Assembly (NCBI GenBank): GCA_023419175.1
Contig: JAEZYG010000004.1
Coordinates: 1 to 51,945 of the forward strand
Source: Actinomycetes bacterium
GTDB taxonomy: Bacteria > Actinomycetota > Actinomycetes > Propionibacteriales > Propionibacteriaceae
Direction of reading: 5' to 3'
DNA: 51,945 nt
Under the pieces are notes generated by a model that saw only the letters and a program-made list of their open reading frames with translations, searched no databases and was not told the DNA's origin. Each line of letters opens with the position of its first letter. The stretch's first letter is position 1. A program made the position numbers and the translations under genes. Positions 16,510 through 25,841 of this stretch are shown here, one piece after another.

Positions 16510-17754
16510 ATGAGTGATAGTGCAAGGCCTCAAAGCTTCGGTCGTGTGGAAGATGATGGCACCGTCTATGTCATCACTTCTGCCGGCGAACGCCATGTTG
16601 GCCAGGTTCCCGATGTTGACCCCGCTGAAGCCCTCGCTTTCTTTGAGCGCCGCTTCGCATCTCTTGAGACCGAAGTCGATCTATTGATCCGACGCATCGA
16701 ATCGGGGGCGGTAGTTCCCGATGAAGCACGCAAGTCGATCAAGAATTTGCGCGCTTCGATCGTTGACGCCAATGCTGTGGGCGATCTCGAATCGTTGGTA
16801 GCTCGTCTAGATGCTCAAGAGCCGGTGTTGCAACGCTTACAAGAGCAGCGTCGTGAACAGCGTGCGGCTCAAAATGAGCAGACGAAAGCTGAAAAAGAGA
16901 AGATGATCGCTCAAGCTGAGCAGATCGCCGATTCGAATGACTGGCGTCGTGGCCAGGAGCGTTTCCGCAATCTTCTCGATCAGTGGAAAGCTCTCCCTCG
17001 CATTGATAGGACGACTGACGATGCTTTGTGGGAGCGTTTCGCCTCTGCCCGTAGCCGCTATTCGCGTCAGCGTAAGGCTTTCTTGGCTCAGGATAATCAG
17101 CGCAAGGCTGAGGCTCGTCAGGTTAAAGAGAAGATCATCGCTCGATCCGAGCAGATCGCTGATTCAACTGACTGGTCTCAAACTGCGGCAGAATTCCGTT
17201 CCCTCATGGCTGAGTGGAAAGCTGCCGGCGGTGCTGGACGTAGCGTAGACGATAAGCTGTGGGCTCGGTTTAGAGGATTGCAGGATCGTTTCTTCGACGC
17301 TCGTTCCGCTGCTTTGGCTGAAGAAGACAAACAGTATCGAGCCAATCAGGAAGCTAAGGAACAGATCCTCACGGAAGCTGAAGAGCAGATTTTGCCGGTG
17401 GATGATGTCAAGGCTGCTCGCAATGCCTTCCGCGATTTCCTTACCCGCTACCACGAATATGGGCGTGTCCCCCGCGATGCTATGCGCTCTTTGGATAACC
17501 GTCTCAAGGCTATTGAGCAGGCGATCGCTGCCGCTGAAGAAAAAGAGTGGCGTCGCACCGATCCGGAAGCTCGCAAACGTGCAGCCGATACCGTGACGAT
17601 GTTCACCGCTCAAATCGATAAGCTCAACGTTCAGCTCACCGATGCTGAAAAGGCTGGCGACGAGAAGAAAGCTGCTCAGCTACGCGAGTCCATCGCAACC
17701 TATAGCGAATGGTTGGAACAAGCTCAAAAAGCTTTAGACGATTTCAGCGCCTAA
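16510..17754 (+). CDS. DUF349 repeat protein, coiled coil
   Basis: The 414-residue protein is rich in Ala, Glu, Lys and Arg and strongly helical. It opens with the conserved actinobacterial entry FGRVEDDGTVYVITSAGERH and then has repeated DUF349 units built around W-x-x-x-x-x-x-F-R-x-L and KLWARFRGLQDRFFDAR (visible near 140-185, 210-260 and 280-330), ending in a coiled coil. No function is established for the actinobacterial members; other DUF349 proteins have been linked loosely to stress and translation. It is divergent from the hydrolase-hisS series and ends at a bidirectional terminator. Codon choice (many GCT, CGT) suggests high expression. Confidence 0.9.
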   Translation: MSDSARPQSFGRVEDDGTVYVITSAGERHVGQVPDVDPAEALAFFERRFASLETEVDLLIRRIESGAVVPDEARKSIKNLRASIVDANAVGDLESLVARLDAQEPVLQRLQEQRREQRAAQNEQTKAEKEKMIAQAEQIADSNDWRRGQERFRNLLDQWKALPRIDRTTDDALWERFASARSRYSRQRKAFLAQDNQRKAEARQVKEKIIARSEQIADSTDWSQTAAEFRSLMAEWKAAGGAGRSVDDKLWARFRGLQDRFFDARSAALAEEDKQYRANQEAKEQILTEAEEQILPVDDVKAARNAFRDFLTRYHEYGRVPRDAMRSLDNRLKAIEQAIAAAEEKEWRRTDPEARKRAADTVTMFTAQIDKLNVQLTDAEKAGDEKKAAQLRESIATYSEWLEQAQKALDDFSA

Positions 17755-17761
17755 AAATAAA

Positions 17762-17786
17762 GGGGGATCTGATAATCAGATCCCCC
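17762..17786. terminator. Bidirectional intrinsic terminator
   Basis: GGGGGATCTG (17762-17771) pairs perfectly with CAGATCCCCC (17777-17786) around a five-base loop. On the minus strand it is followed by TTTATTTTT, making a strong terminator for the peptidase gene; on the plus strand it closes the DUF349 gene with a weaker C/T tail. Confidence 0.88.
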
Positions 17787-17809
17787 CTCTCATCATCCGA
17801 TATGATCTC

Positions 17810-19060
17810 TTAGCGCAAACGAGTGCTTTCAGCGAGATCGAAAAGATGCTGTAGTACCTGTCCGTTACTGGCTCGCAAACCGTTATGTTCGTGTTCGCTG
17901 GTAATCCAGGTGCGCACATGGGGAATTAGCGAGGCTGTTTCCATCGAATAATGCAAAGGTACGAAAGCATCATGGGCATAGACTGCAGCCGCTCCTGAAG
18001 CATTGCTGCGACGTAAAGCCTCGGCATCGTAAAGTTTTGGCCATTCCACTTCGGCAATGAGATCTGCTACCTGCCCCCATGGACGAAGCTGGGAATCGGT
18101 CGTAAACCACTCTTTCAAAACGTGTTCACCTGTCAGCAAGGTTTCATCATCGCGATAGCTTTGCGGCATCGTTCGATCTGCCGACCAATTGGTGATACAT
18201 CCGTCCGCATAGGATGATTCATGGATGACTGCATAGAGCGGATTTCTCGTTTTGAAAGCTAAAAGATCGTATAGATCGTGAGCGAATGCATTGGAAAGCG
18301 GATCGTAGTCCAAAAGCCAGTGCAAGGTCATCATGCCATCGTTACTACCGAGGAGGTGACCAATGGAACGCAGACGTGACGGTGTGATCTTATCCCCTGT
18401 GGGAAGAATAATTTTTCCTTGATCGGCAAGGTCAATTGCCCTGCGCATCTTATCTCGATCTTGGGGGAAACGATCGTAGAACAGTTCGGATTTTACTCTC
18501 ATCTGCTCATAGGTCGTCTGATAGATATCGTCGCAATGACGGTCTACCGCCGTCAATCCTCCTGTGATGAAACACTGATCGAGGCTATCGGCATAGTGGC
18601 TCAGATAGTGGATAGTTGTGAATCCGCCGAAAGATTGTCCGAGGATATCCCATGTATCGACTCCCAACTTTTGACGGATCGCTTCACAGTCTTTGACGAT
18701 GGCGTCGGCACGTAGATGGGTGAGATATTCCGCTACCTGCTCTGGAGTTTGATGATCGAGAAGATGATCGTTCACTGCAGTAGAACGTCCTGTGCCTCTC
18801 TGATCGTAAAAGACCACCTGATAGCGCTCCAAAGCGGTTTTTAGCCATGAGGGAGAGTGAGGGGTCAGGGAAGGACGTGGTGATTCATTGCCAGGACCTC
18901 CTTGCAAAAAGACCAGATAGGGACGTTGAATCCCATCGTCTTTACCGACGATCCGCGCGAAGATCTCGATGGTGCGCTCATCTGCTGCCTCATTCCAATT
19001 GAGAGGAACCTGCATCGAAAGAGCGCGGAACTGTAATCCATTAAATCTGCCTATATCCAC
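17810..19060 (-). CDS. Proline iminopeptidase-like alpha/beta hydrolase (family S33)
   Basis: This cytosolic serine hydrolase probably removes N-terminal proline from peptides. Of 416 residues, the oxyanion motif GGPGNESPRP is near 54, DQRGTGRS near 86, the nucleophile elbow GQSFGG holds Ser143, the acid is likely the Asp in YAHDAFVP, and the His is in SEHEHNGLR near the C-terminus. A helical cap sits between. GTG at 19060 has no Shine-Dalgarno sequence but has TAAAGT six bases upstream, so the mRNA may be leaderless. It is a monocistronic unit closed by the terminator at 17762-17786, divergent from the small gene at 19100. Confidence 0.9.
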   Translation of the reverse strand: MDIGRFNGLQFRALSMQVPLNWNEAADERTIEIFARIVGKDDGIQRPYLVFLQGGPGNESPRPSLTPHSPSWLKTALERYQVVFYDQRGTGRSTAVNDHLLDHQTPEQVAEYLTHLRADAIVKDCEAIRQKLGVDTWDILGQSFGGFTTIHYLSHYADSLDQCFITGGLTAVDRHCDDIYQTTYEQMRVKSELFYDRFPQDRDKMRRAIDLADQGKIILPTGDKITPSRLRSIGHLLGSNDGMMTLHWLLDYDPLSNAFAHDLYDLLAFKTRNPLYAVIHESSYADGCITNWSADRTMPQSYRDDETLLTGEHVLKEWFTTDSQLRPWGQVADLIAEVEWPKLYDAEALRRSNASGAAAVYAHDAFVPLHYSMETASLIPHVRTWITSEHEHNGLRASNGQVLQHLFDLAESTRLR

Positions 19061-19072
19061 CCTTAGACTTTA
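19061..19072 (-). promoter_or_regulatory. Leaderless-type -10 of the peptidase gene
   Basis: TAAAGT on the minus strand (19072-19067) stands six bases from the GTG start codon at 19060, the spacing expected when transcription begins at the start codon. No -35 is obvious. Confidence 0.4.
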
Positions 19073-19099
19073 GCGCTCCTAGAAAGATTCAGGCATTCT

Positions 19100-19435
19100 A
19101 TGACCATGAACAATCTGGTCGCCATCGTCGTCTTCGCTCCCTACGACTATGCCGAAAAAATCCGTCTTTCCATGGACAAAGCTGGAGCGGGCGCTCTAGG
19201 AAATTATCATGGATGTTCTTTCTCGATCTTAGGGACGGGACGATTTACCGCTTGTCCAGGGGCTGATCCCCACATCGGGGATATCGGGATCCCCTGTAAG
19301 ACAGATGAGGTGCGCATCGAAACCATCTGCCCTAGAGACAAAGCTCGAGAGGTGCTTCATGCCATGATCGACGCTCACCCCTATGAAGAACCCGCCTATC
19401 ATTGCTATGAGATATTGACTCTTGACGATCTATAA
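19100..19435 (+). CDS. Small NIF3/YqfO-type dimeric alpha-beta domain protein
   Basis: The 111-residue protein matches the CutA/PII-like domain that is inserted into YqfO/NIF3 proteins and also occurs alone: VFAPYDYAEKIRLSMDKAGAG, then GNYHGCSFSILGTGRFTAC, and DAHPYEEPAYHCYEI near the end. No NIF3 metal-binding halves are present, so it is the stand-alone form. Such proteins probably form trimers and may bind a metal or small ligand; no reaction is known. The start is either the ATG at 19100 or that at 19106; neither has a clear Shine-Dalgarno. It converges on rel, 49 bases away, with no terminator visible between them. Confidence 0.82.
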   Translation: MTMNNLVAIVVFAPYDYAEKIRLSMDKAGAGALGNYHGCSFSILGTGRFTACPGADPHIGDIGIPCKTDEVRIETICPRDKAREVLHAMIDAHPYEEPAYHCYEILTLDDL

Positions 19436-19484
19436 GGCGAGATAATTACACTACTCAGCCATAGATCTCATCGCTTGGATAGGA

Positions 19485-21830
19485 TCATGCGGCTTGACGT
19501 AAACGCTGTACGTCATAGACGCCTGAGATCTTTCGCAGTTGAGCTAGAACGTGTTTGAAGTGTGTGGCATCAGAGCTTTCAAAGGTGAAGCGGATCTTTG
19601 CAAGTCTGTTATGAGAGCTATTGACCAAAGCCGAAATGATAGAGATACCCTCATTGGACAAAGTCTGGGTTAATTCAGCCAACATTCCCGTACGATCCAA
19701 AGCTTCCACCTGGATAGCGACGAGATATCCCCCTGAGGTAGATGCAGACCAACTGACCGATACCAAACGCTCCGGATGGGACATGAGATTGCTGGCATTG
19801 GTGCAATCACGCCGATGGACAGATACACCTTTTTCTCGAGTGACGAAACCGATGATCTCATCGCCTGGCATCGGTGTGCAGCATTTGGCCAATTTGACCC
19901 ACATATCGCTACTTCCCTCAACCATCACTCCCGCATCGGGAGTCTTCTTCGTCCGCCGACGAGTCACCGGAGCTTTATCTTCGAGACCTTCCTCGACCGC
20001 CTCTTCAATACCTCCCGCTGCCTCGACGAGGCGGTTCACCACAGCGGAGGCGCCGATATGCCCCTCCCCTATAGCAGCGTAGAGAGAGTTGATATCGGGC
20101 AGACGGAAACTATCAGCGATAGATGTCAAAAATTGAACCGTTAGGAGACGTTGGATCGGCAATCCCGATTTGCGCAGATGACGGGCGAGAGCTTCGCGTC
20201 CTTGCTCGATCGTTTCCTCTCGGCGTTCCTTGGTAAAATGCTGTTTGATCTTTGTACGAGCTCGAGCGGACTTGACGAAGCTCAACCAATCTCGACTAGG
20301 ACCAGCATTTTCCGATTTGGAGACGAGAATCTCGCAGATATCCCCATTTGCCAATTCCGTATTGAGAGGAACCAGCTTTCCACCAACCCTAGCTCCAATA
20401 CAGCGATGTCCGACCTGCGTATGGATAGAATAGGCGAGATCGACTGGAGTAGCTCCCTTTGGAAGGGCGATCACATCTCCCTTGGGAGTGAAGACATAGA
20501 CTTCGGACGTATTGAGCTCAAATCGCAAAGAATCGAGGAATTCTCCTGGATCTTCTGTTTCCTTTTGCCACTGATTGAGCTGATAGACCCAGTCGAGTTT
20601 ATCGAGGACATTATCGGATTTCTTAGCCTCGGTGGCATTGGGATCCTGCTTATACTTCCAGTGAGCCGCCACGCCGTATTCAGCTCTCTGATGCATCTCG
20701 TGAGTACGGATCTGAAATTCCACTGGACGGTTTCCTGGACCGAGAACCGTCGTGTGGAGAGACTGATACATATTGTATTTCGGCAAAGCGATATAGTCTT
20801 TGAACCGTCCAGGTAAAGGACTCCACCGAGTATGCAAAACTCCTAGTGAAGCGTAGCAATTGCGTACGCTATCGACCAGAATTCTCAATGCCACCAGGTC
20901 GTAAATATCGGCGAATTCGCGTCCTCGAACCACCATTTTCTGATAGATCGAATAGTAATGTTTCGGACGTCCATAGACAGTTGCTGTCAATCCGGCAGCT
21001 TCAAGATCCTGCTGGACTATGTCGATCACTTCGCGCAATTGACGTTCGCGTTGCGGCTGAGCTTCGGAGACCATATGGACAATCTCCTCATAAACCTTGG
21101 GTTCCAAGGCGGCGAAGGAGAGATCTTCAAGCTCCCACTTGATCGTATTCATTCCCAGACGGTGAGCTAGTGGAGCAAAAATTTCGATCGTATCGCGAGC
21201 GATACGCTGTCTTTTCTCCTCCCTCAAAGAGCCGAGGGTGCGCATATTGTGCAGGCGATCTGCCAATTTGATGACGAGCACACGGACGTCTTTAGCTGTC
21301 GCCACGACCAATTTACGTATGGTTTCAGCCTTCGCAGATTCTCCATAGGTGAGCTTGTCGAGTTTGGTGACCCCGTCCACCATCAGCGCGATTTCATCAC
21401 CGAAATCGGTACGCAACTGTTCGAGGGTATAGCTCGTATCCTCCACAGTGTCATGGAGAAGGGCAGCACATAAGGTGCTCTCAGTCATACCCAAATCAGC
21501 CAAGATTGTCGCTACAGCGAGAGGATGTGTGATGTAGGGCTCGCCGCTTTTGCGGGTCTGACCTCGATGATAATGCTCGGCGGTATGGTAGGCGCGCTCG
21601 ATCTGGTCGAGGTTAGTGGAGGGGTGATTGGATTTCACCACCGAGAATAATGCATCTAAGACTGCCGACTGGGGACTTCTCGTCCCTGCCGAAAAACGCT
21701 GCGAGCCGCGTTGCCTTATCGGCATACGCGGCTGCTCAGGTCCGCTCGTAATGCGTCCACGGGCGGATTGGACGGATAGATTAGGTCCTTGAGGACCATA
21801 GGGGCCGTAAATATTCGTTTCTTTTTCCAT
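19485..21830 (-). CDS. rel: Bifunctional (p)ppGpp synthetase/hydrolase
   Basis: The single long RelA/SpoT homologue makes and degrades the alarmone (p)ppGpp. Of 781 residues the HD hydrolase comes first (HPLAVATILADLGM and ALLHDTVEDT), then the synthetase (YGRPKHYYSIYQKM, IYDLVALRILV). The RFKDYIA loop carries the RXKD motif of bifunctional enzymes rather than the EXDD of monofunctional RelA. A TGS domain (VYVFTPKGDVIALPKGATPVD), a Zn-finger-like CCTPMPGDEIIGF and a C-terminal ACT domain (LDRTGMLAELTQTL) follow. The N-terminal 60 residues are low-complexity. GAGGGGG precedes the ATG. It follows apt by 67 bases, in the usual actinobacterial order. Confidence 0.97.
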   Translation of the reverse strand: MEKETNIYGPYGPQGPNLSVQSARGRITSGPEQPRMPIRQRGSQRFSAGTRSPQSAVLDALFSVVKSNHPSTNLDQIERAYHTAEHYHRGQTRKSGEPYITHPLAVATILADLGMTESTLCAALLHDTVEDTSYTLEQLRTDFGDEIALMVDGVTKLDKLTYGESAKAETIRKLVVATAKDVRVLVIKLADRLHNMRTLGSLREEKRQRIARDTIEIFAPLAHRLGMNTIKWELEDLSFAALEPKVYEEIVHMVSEAQPQRERQLREVIDIVQQDLEAAGLTATVYGRPKHYYSIYQKMVVRGREFADIYDLVALRILVDSVRNCYASLGVLHTRWSPLPGRFKDYIALPKYNMYQSLHTTVLGPGNRPVEFQIRTHEMHQRAEYGVAAHWKYKQDPNATEAKKSDNVLDKLDWVYQLNQWQKETEDPGEFLDSLRFELNTSEVYVFTPKGDVIALPKGATPVDLAYSIHTQVGHRCIGARVGGKLVPLNTELANGDICEILVSKSENAGPSRDWLSFVKSARARTKIKQHFTKERREETIEQGREALARHLRKSGLPIQRLLTVQFLTSIADSFRLPDINSLYAAIGEGHIGASAVVNRLVEAAGGIEEAVEEGLEDKAPVTRRRTKKTPDAGVMVEGSSDMWVKLAKCCTPMPGDEIIGFVTREKGVSVHRRDCTNASNLMSHPERLVSVSWSASTSGGYLVAIQVEALDRTGMLAELTQTLSNEGISIISALVNSSHNRLAKIRFTFESSDATHFKHVLAQLRKISGVYDVQRLRQAA

Positions 21831-21897
21831 TACGACCCCCTCTATCTACGTTCTAATGGGACAATAGTACCCCTTCACGATGTGGTCAGTGAAAGGA

Positions 21898-22449
21898 TCA
21901 CTGCGGAGCTTCTGACACTTGGAATAATGAGAAGCAATCGTAGATTCCCAATCGCGCTAAATTCTCTCGACCGGGAAGGCCAAGCAATTCAATGACGACT
22001 TGCACCTGAGCTATCTCAGCAGAAAGGCGACGGATCAATTTCGCTGAGGCAGCTAAGGTGCCACCTGTAGCGAGCAGATCATCGATCAACAAGACGCGCA
22101 TTCCGGCATCTAAGGCGTCGGTATGCATTGACAAGGTGCTGGATCCATATTCGAGATCGAAGGATTCTTCGATAACCGAGGCGGGCAATTTACCGGGTTT
22201 GCGAATAGGAACGAATCCGACACCAAGACGGATCGCTAAAGGAGCACCGAAGATGAACCCGCGGGAATCGACACCACAGATAGCGTCGATCCCAGCAGGA
22301 GCCCGTTCAGCGAGGACATCGATCACATCGGTGAGTCCTTGAGCATCGCCTAAAAGCGGAGTGATGTCTTTGAATTGAATTCCCGGTTTTGGAAAATCGG
22401 GAATATTGCGAATGAGCCCTTCAGCTCGGGCAATACGCGGATCGCTCAT
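21898..22449 (-). CDS. apt: Adenine phosphoribosyltransferase
   Basis: The enzyme salvages adenine to AMP with PRPP. The 183-residue protein has the PRPP loop LIDDLLATGGT at about 121-131, IPDFPKPGIQFKDITPLL at the N-terminus and GVDSRGFIFGAPLA. The open frame runs further upstream inside secF, but the ATG at 22449 lies one base after the secF stop (TGAGATG) and matches the family start. Placement between secF and rel is conserved in actinobacteria; AMP and GTP pools link the two neighbours loosely. Confidence 0.95.
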   Translation of the reverse strand: MSDPRIARAEGLIRNIPDFPKPGIQFKDITPLLGDAQGLTDVIDVLAERAPAGIDAICGVDSRGFIFGAPLAIRLGVGFVPIRKPGKLPASVIEESFDLEYGSSTLSMHTDALDAGMRVLLIDDLLATGGTLAASAKLIRRLSAEIAQVQVVIELLGLPGRENLARLGIYDCFSLFQVSEAPQ

Positions 22450-22450
22450 C

Positions 22451-23626
22451 TCATTTCTTCCGTTGCGCTCGGGTAGTCCTCTTCGGCTGAACTCGTCCGT
22501 TGCTATCGGTATGACCGGCATCGATATGCATCTGGCGTTCCTTGGCGACGTCGACTCGATGATCTGAATCGGAGTCGATTTCAGCAGTCGTGATCTGAAC
22601 ACGCGGACGATGTTTACTTTGATGTTTCTCCAAAGACTTACGGTGAGCAACCATATCGGGTTCGCGTTCACGCCAGACAGCCAGAATCGGGGTTGCTAAG
22701 CAGATCGACGAATAGGCTCCAGCGATCATACCGATAAGCATCGCCAAACCGAGATCTGGCAAAGGACCTTCTCCACCGAGGACGAGGACACCCGCGATGA
22801 GGATGGCGGCAACAGGCAAGACAGCGATGATCGTGGTATTGATCGAACGCACCAATACGTGATTGATCGCCTCATTTGCCGCTTCGGAGAAGGTGCGTCC
22901 ATCCTCCTTGATCGTCTTGGTACGTTCGCGCACCATATCGAAGACGACCACTGTGTCATAGAGGGAATAGCCCATGATGGTCAAGACTGCGATCACAGTC
23001 GATGGTGTCACGGTAAAACCGACTAGAGCGTAGAGACCAACTGTCACCACAAGATCATGAGCCAAAGCTGCTAAGGCGGCGACAGACATCTTCGCATTGC
23101 GGAAATAGATCCAGATGAGCACACCGACCAAGACCGTGAAGATCGCTAAGGCGATCAAAGCTTTCTGTGTGATCTGCTGACCCCATGATGGTCCGATCAA
23201 GCTATAGGCGACATCATCGCTAGTGACTTCTGCCTTAGCCGCAAGAGCTGCACGCAACTCGCTCACTTCTTCTGTGGATAAAGAGCGAGTCTGGATACGA
23301 ACTGCCTGATCGCCAATCGTGCGCACCTCTGCGGAAAGATTCTCAATTCCCGTATCGGATACTGTCGCCGAGAAATCGTCAACAGTACTTGAGGTGACTT
23401 GAACCGGCACCTGAAAGACCGATCCACCTTTGAAATCGATACCCAGATTCAATCCTCGTATCGCCAAAGACGCGATACAGACCGCCAGGATTACTGCGGC
23501 TGCAATAAAGAATTTCGATGCGTTGCCAACAAAATTGAAAGAAAAATCGGCGGTATAAAGTCTTCTCATCAAACTCGGCTTAGCCGATGTCTGAAAGGAA
23601 TGCGATGTCATGGTCTGCTCACTCAT
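22451..23626 (-). CDS. secF: Protein translocase subunit SecF
   Basis: SecF works with SecD and YajC to drive late steps of Sec export using the proton gradient. This 391-residue protein has six membrane helices: one near the N-terminus (FFIAAAVILAVCIASLAI), the periplasmic segment with LNLGIDFKGGSVFQV, then five clustered at the C-terminal half, with SLYDTVVVFDMVRER between TM4 and TM5 and RSINTTI after it. The tail is long, charged and basic (KRTTRAQRKK). The ATG at 23626, with AGGAG seven bases upstream, overlaps secD by eight bases and is preferred over the 23611 ATG. Confidence 0.95.
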   Translation of the reverse strand: MSEQTMTSHSFQTSAKPSLMRRLYTADFSFNFVGNASKFFIAAAVILAVCIASLAIRGLNLGIDFKGGSVFQVPVQVTSSTVDDFSATVSDTGIENLSAEVRTIGDQAVRIQTRSLSTEEVSELRAALAAKAEVTSDDVAYSLIGPSWGQQITQKALIALAIFTVLVGVLIWIYFRNAKMSVAALAALAHDLVVTVGLYALVGFTVTPSTVIAVLTIMGYSLYDTVVVFDMVRERTKTIKEDGRTFSEAANEAINHVLVRSINTTIIAVLPVAAILIAGVLVLGGEGPLPDLGLAMLIGMIAGAYSSICLATPILAVWREREPDMVAHRKSLEKHQSKHRPRVQITTAEIDSDSDHRVDVAKERQMHIDAGHTDSNGRVQPKRTTRAQRKK

Positions 23627-25286
23627 CTGCCTGCTCCTGTGAATGTGACCGTTGGGAGGTGGCCGCGACGCGTCGTCCAAGAAGGGAAGCGCGTGACACT
23701 CCAAGATGATCGGGGCTAAATCCCGACCACTTATGAGCTCGACCGAAGAATTTCGTCCGCCCCAGAAGACTCATGAGCGGATGGGTGAAGAAGAAGACCA
23801 AGAACAGATCAATCGCCGTGGTCACACCCAAGGTGAAGGCGAAACCTTTCACTGCTCCGATCGCCAAGAAATACAGCACGATAGCGGCTAAAAGCTGGAC
23901 GCCATCAGCCATCATGATGGTATTGCGAGCTTTCTTCCATCCCGATTCAATTGCAGGACGCAGACGGTGACCTTCTCTGATCTCATCTCGGATACGTTCA
24001 AAGTAGACGATAAAGGAGTCAGCAGTGACACCGACAGCGACGATAGCTCCCGCAATACCAGGCAGGTTGAGAGCGAAACCTACTGCCGATCCCAATAGGA
24101 CGACTACAGCATAGGTAACGGCTGCCGCCATGAGCAGCGAACCTAGAACCACTGCTGTCAAACCGCGGTAGTAGAACAAACAGTAGACCATGACGAGGAT
24201 TAAACCGACGATGCCAGCGATAATGCCAGCAGTCATCTGATTACCACCGAGGGCAGCGGAGACAGTATCGACCGAGCTGATCTCCAAATCAACTGGCAAA
24301 GCACCATAACGCAGGGTTAATGAGAGGTTACGAGCCTCTTTCTCATCGATGGATCCACCCGAAATCTGAGCGTGTCCACCAGGGATTCTTTCATGGACGG
24401 AGGGAGCTGATACGACTTGATGGTCGAGGACGATCGCAAATTGATTCTGTGGGCTTTGCTTAGTGCTCAACGCCTGGGTTGCATCTGCGAAATCTTGAGC
24501 ACCTTGATCGTCCAAGGCGAGATTGACCACCCAATTGAGTTGCCCCTGAGGAATACCAGCATTGGAATCGGTGACCCGCTCCCCACTGATGATCTGAGGT
24601 CCGAGAAGATATTTCACCGTTCCGTCCTGATCACAACTGATCAGAGGCTGATCTTCAACATCGGGGAATTCATCTCCACAGACGAAGGCTTCAAAATCTT
24701 TGGTATCGGCATCAGTCGGGACATAGCTGATCTTATCGTCCAAACTCATATCGGGATTTTGAACTTCAGTCGGTCGCTGACTCAAAGGAGCAGGAGGCTG
24801 AGGAGGAAGCATGGGTAGAGGACCGCGCTCTGCTTTATCTGCTGGCTGAGAGGTGGATTCACTTGAGCCTGTCTGCCCTTGCAGATTCTGAACTGTCAAA
24901 GGCTGCATAGCGATCACTGGCCTAAATCCCAAACGGGCGGTACTTCCCACGAGATCGACCAATTCATCGCTGCTCACATTGGGAACTGCAACTTGAATCT
25001 GATCGTCCCCTTGAATCGTCACCGAGGCCTCACCGACGCCGAGAGAATCGACACGGTTTTGAATGATACCGCGAGCTGTTTCTAAGTTTTCCCTCGGCAC
25101 TTTCGTATCAGCGCCTACGCTTCGAGCGGTCAAGGTGATCGTCGTTCCTCCACGTAGATCAAGACCCAATTGAGGTGTCCACGATCGAGTAATACCCATT
25201 AGGGCGTAGAGGATAACGACGATAAGACAAAAAGAGATGATGGTGCGAACAGGACGGTAATCGTTCGCCGGTGATGTATGAGCCAC
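23619..25286 (-). CDS. secD: Protein translocase subunit SecD
   Basis: This 555-residue membrane protein is the partner of SecF. It has an N-terminal helix (IISFCLIVVILYALMG), the hallmark PQLGLDLRGGTTITL, a large external P1 head, and five C-terminal helices with GIIAGIVGLILVMVYCLFYYR and GVTADSFIVYFERIRDEI. The head carries a proline-rich insert of about 60 residues (around LPPQPPAPLSQRPTEVQNPD), a common actinobacterial variation. It follows yajC by 11 bases and overlaps secF by eight. Confidence 0.96.
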   Translation of the reverse strand: MAHTSPANDYRPVRTIISFCLIVVILYALMGITRSWTPQLGLDLRGGTTITLTARSVGADTKVPRENLETARGIIQNRVDSLGVGEASVTIQGDDQIQVAVPNVSSDELVDLVGSTARLGFRPVIAMQPLTVQNLQGQTGSSESTSQPADKAERGPLPMLPPQPPAPLSQRPTEVQNPDMSLDDKISYVPTDADTKDFEAFVCGDEFPDVEDQPLISCDQDGTVKYLLGPQIISGERVTDSNAGIPQGQLNWVVNLALDDQGAQDFADATQALSTKQSPQNQFAIVLDHQVVSAPSVHERIPGGHAQISGGSIDEKEARNLSLTLRYGALPVDLEISSVDTVSAALGGNQMTAGIIAGIVGLILVMVYCLFYYRGLTAVVLGSLLMAAAVTYAVVVLLGSAVGFALNLPGIAGAIVAVGVTADSFIVYFERIRDEIREGHRLRPAIESGWKKARNTIMMADGVQLLAAIVLYFLAIGAVKGFAFTLGVTTAIDLFLVFFFTHPLMSLLGRTKFFGRAHKWSGFSPDHLGVSRASLLGRRVAATSQRSHSQEQADE

Positions 25287-25297
25287 CTGTAATCCCT

Positions 25298-25753
25298 CTA
25301 GATCGTGCTAGGACCAGCTTTGGGCTGATCGCTGTCGTCGGTTGAATTGTCTTCCAGATTCTCAAGGCTTTCGCTCTCCTCCTGGCTGGGAATGGAGGTG
25401 AAACTCTCATCACTGGAGACAGGCATGAAATCGGACTGATCGGTTGATATCTCATCAGATAGAAGCGTCTCGTCCTCACAGTCCATATCGTCTGCAAAGA
25501 CGAATTCCTCTTCGGCTGGAGTTACCGCGCGAACGATGACCTGCCTAAGAGCGGTCACCTCAACACCAGGAGCCAATTCGATAATCGCTTGATGTTTTCC
25601 CACCGCTCGTAGAGTGGCGATCATTCCGCTGGCGAGAAGGACACGACTTCCCGGCTCGATCGCTTCGGCTGCCTTCATACGTTTCTTTTGGGGAATGATC
25701 ATCAAGACATACATGACGATCATCGCGCCAACCATCAGCAGAATAAATTCCAT
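25298..25753 (-). CDS. yajC: Preprotein translocase subunit YajC
   Basis: YajC is a single-span membrane protein of the SecDF complex. A helix spans about residues 3-20 (ILLMVGAMIVMYVLMII), followed by PQKKRMK and the conserved SGMIATLRAVGKHQAIIELAPGVEVTALR core. The last 70 residues are highly acidic and serine-rich, a typical actinobacterial tail. The open frame could start at a GTG at 25765, but the ATG at 25753 has GAGG six bases upstream and gives 151 residues. Confidence 0.93.
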   Translation of the reverse strand: MEFILLMVGAMIVMYVLMIIPQKKRMKAAEAIEPGSRVLLASGMIATLRAVGKHQAIIELAPGVEVTALRQVIVRAVTPAEEEFVFADDMDCEDETLLSDEISTDQSDFMPVSSDESFTSIPSQEESESLENLEDNSTDDSDQPKAGPSTI

Positions 25754-25841
25754 CACGTACCTCACTCGGCTCGTTCAGATCCGTGGCGGCATAGACGCCA
25801 CCCCGCGCGAGCATACCAGAGTGAGTCAGCTTGCACCGCAT

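Noticed and set aside
16480..16596. Longer N-terminus of the metallo-hydrolase
   Set aside because: It would overlap the DUF349 gene on the opposite strand and adds 39 residues with no similarity to the family.
20151..20816. Long plus-strand frame of 221 codons inside rel
   Set aside because: It is antisense to conserved synthetase and TGS coding sequence and has no recognisable domain.
22450..22671. Longer N-terminus of apt
   Set aside because: The 74 extra residues are secF read in another frame; the ATG at 22449 is the normal family start.
25783..25801. Hairpin GTGGCG/CGCCAC between ruvB and yajC
   Set aside because: Six-bp stem with no T-run on either strand; too weak to call a terminator.
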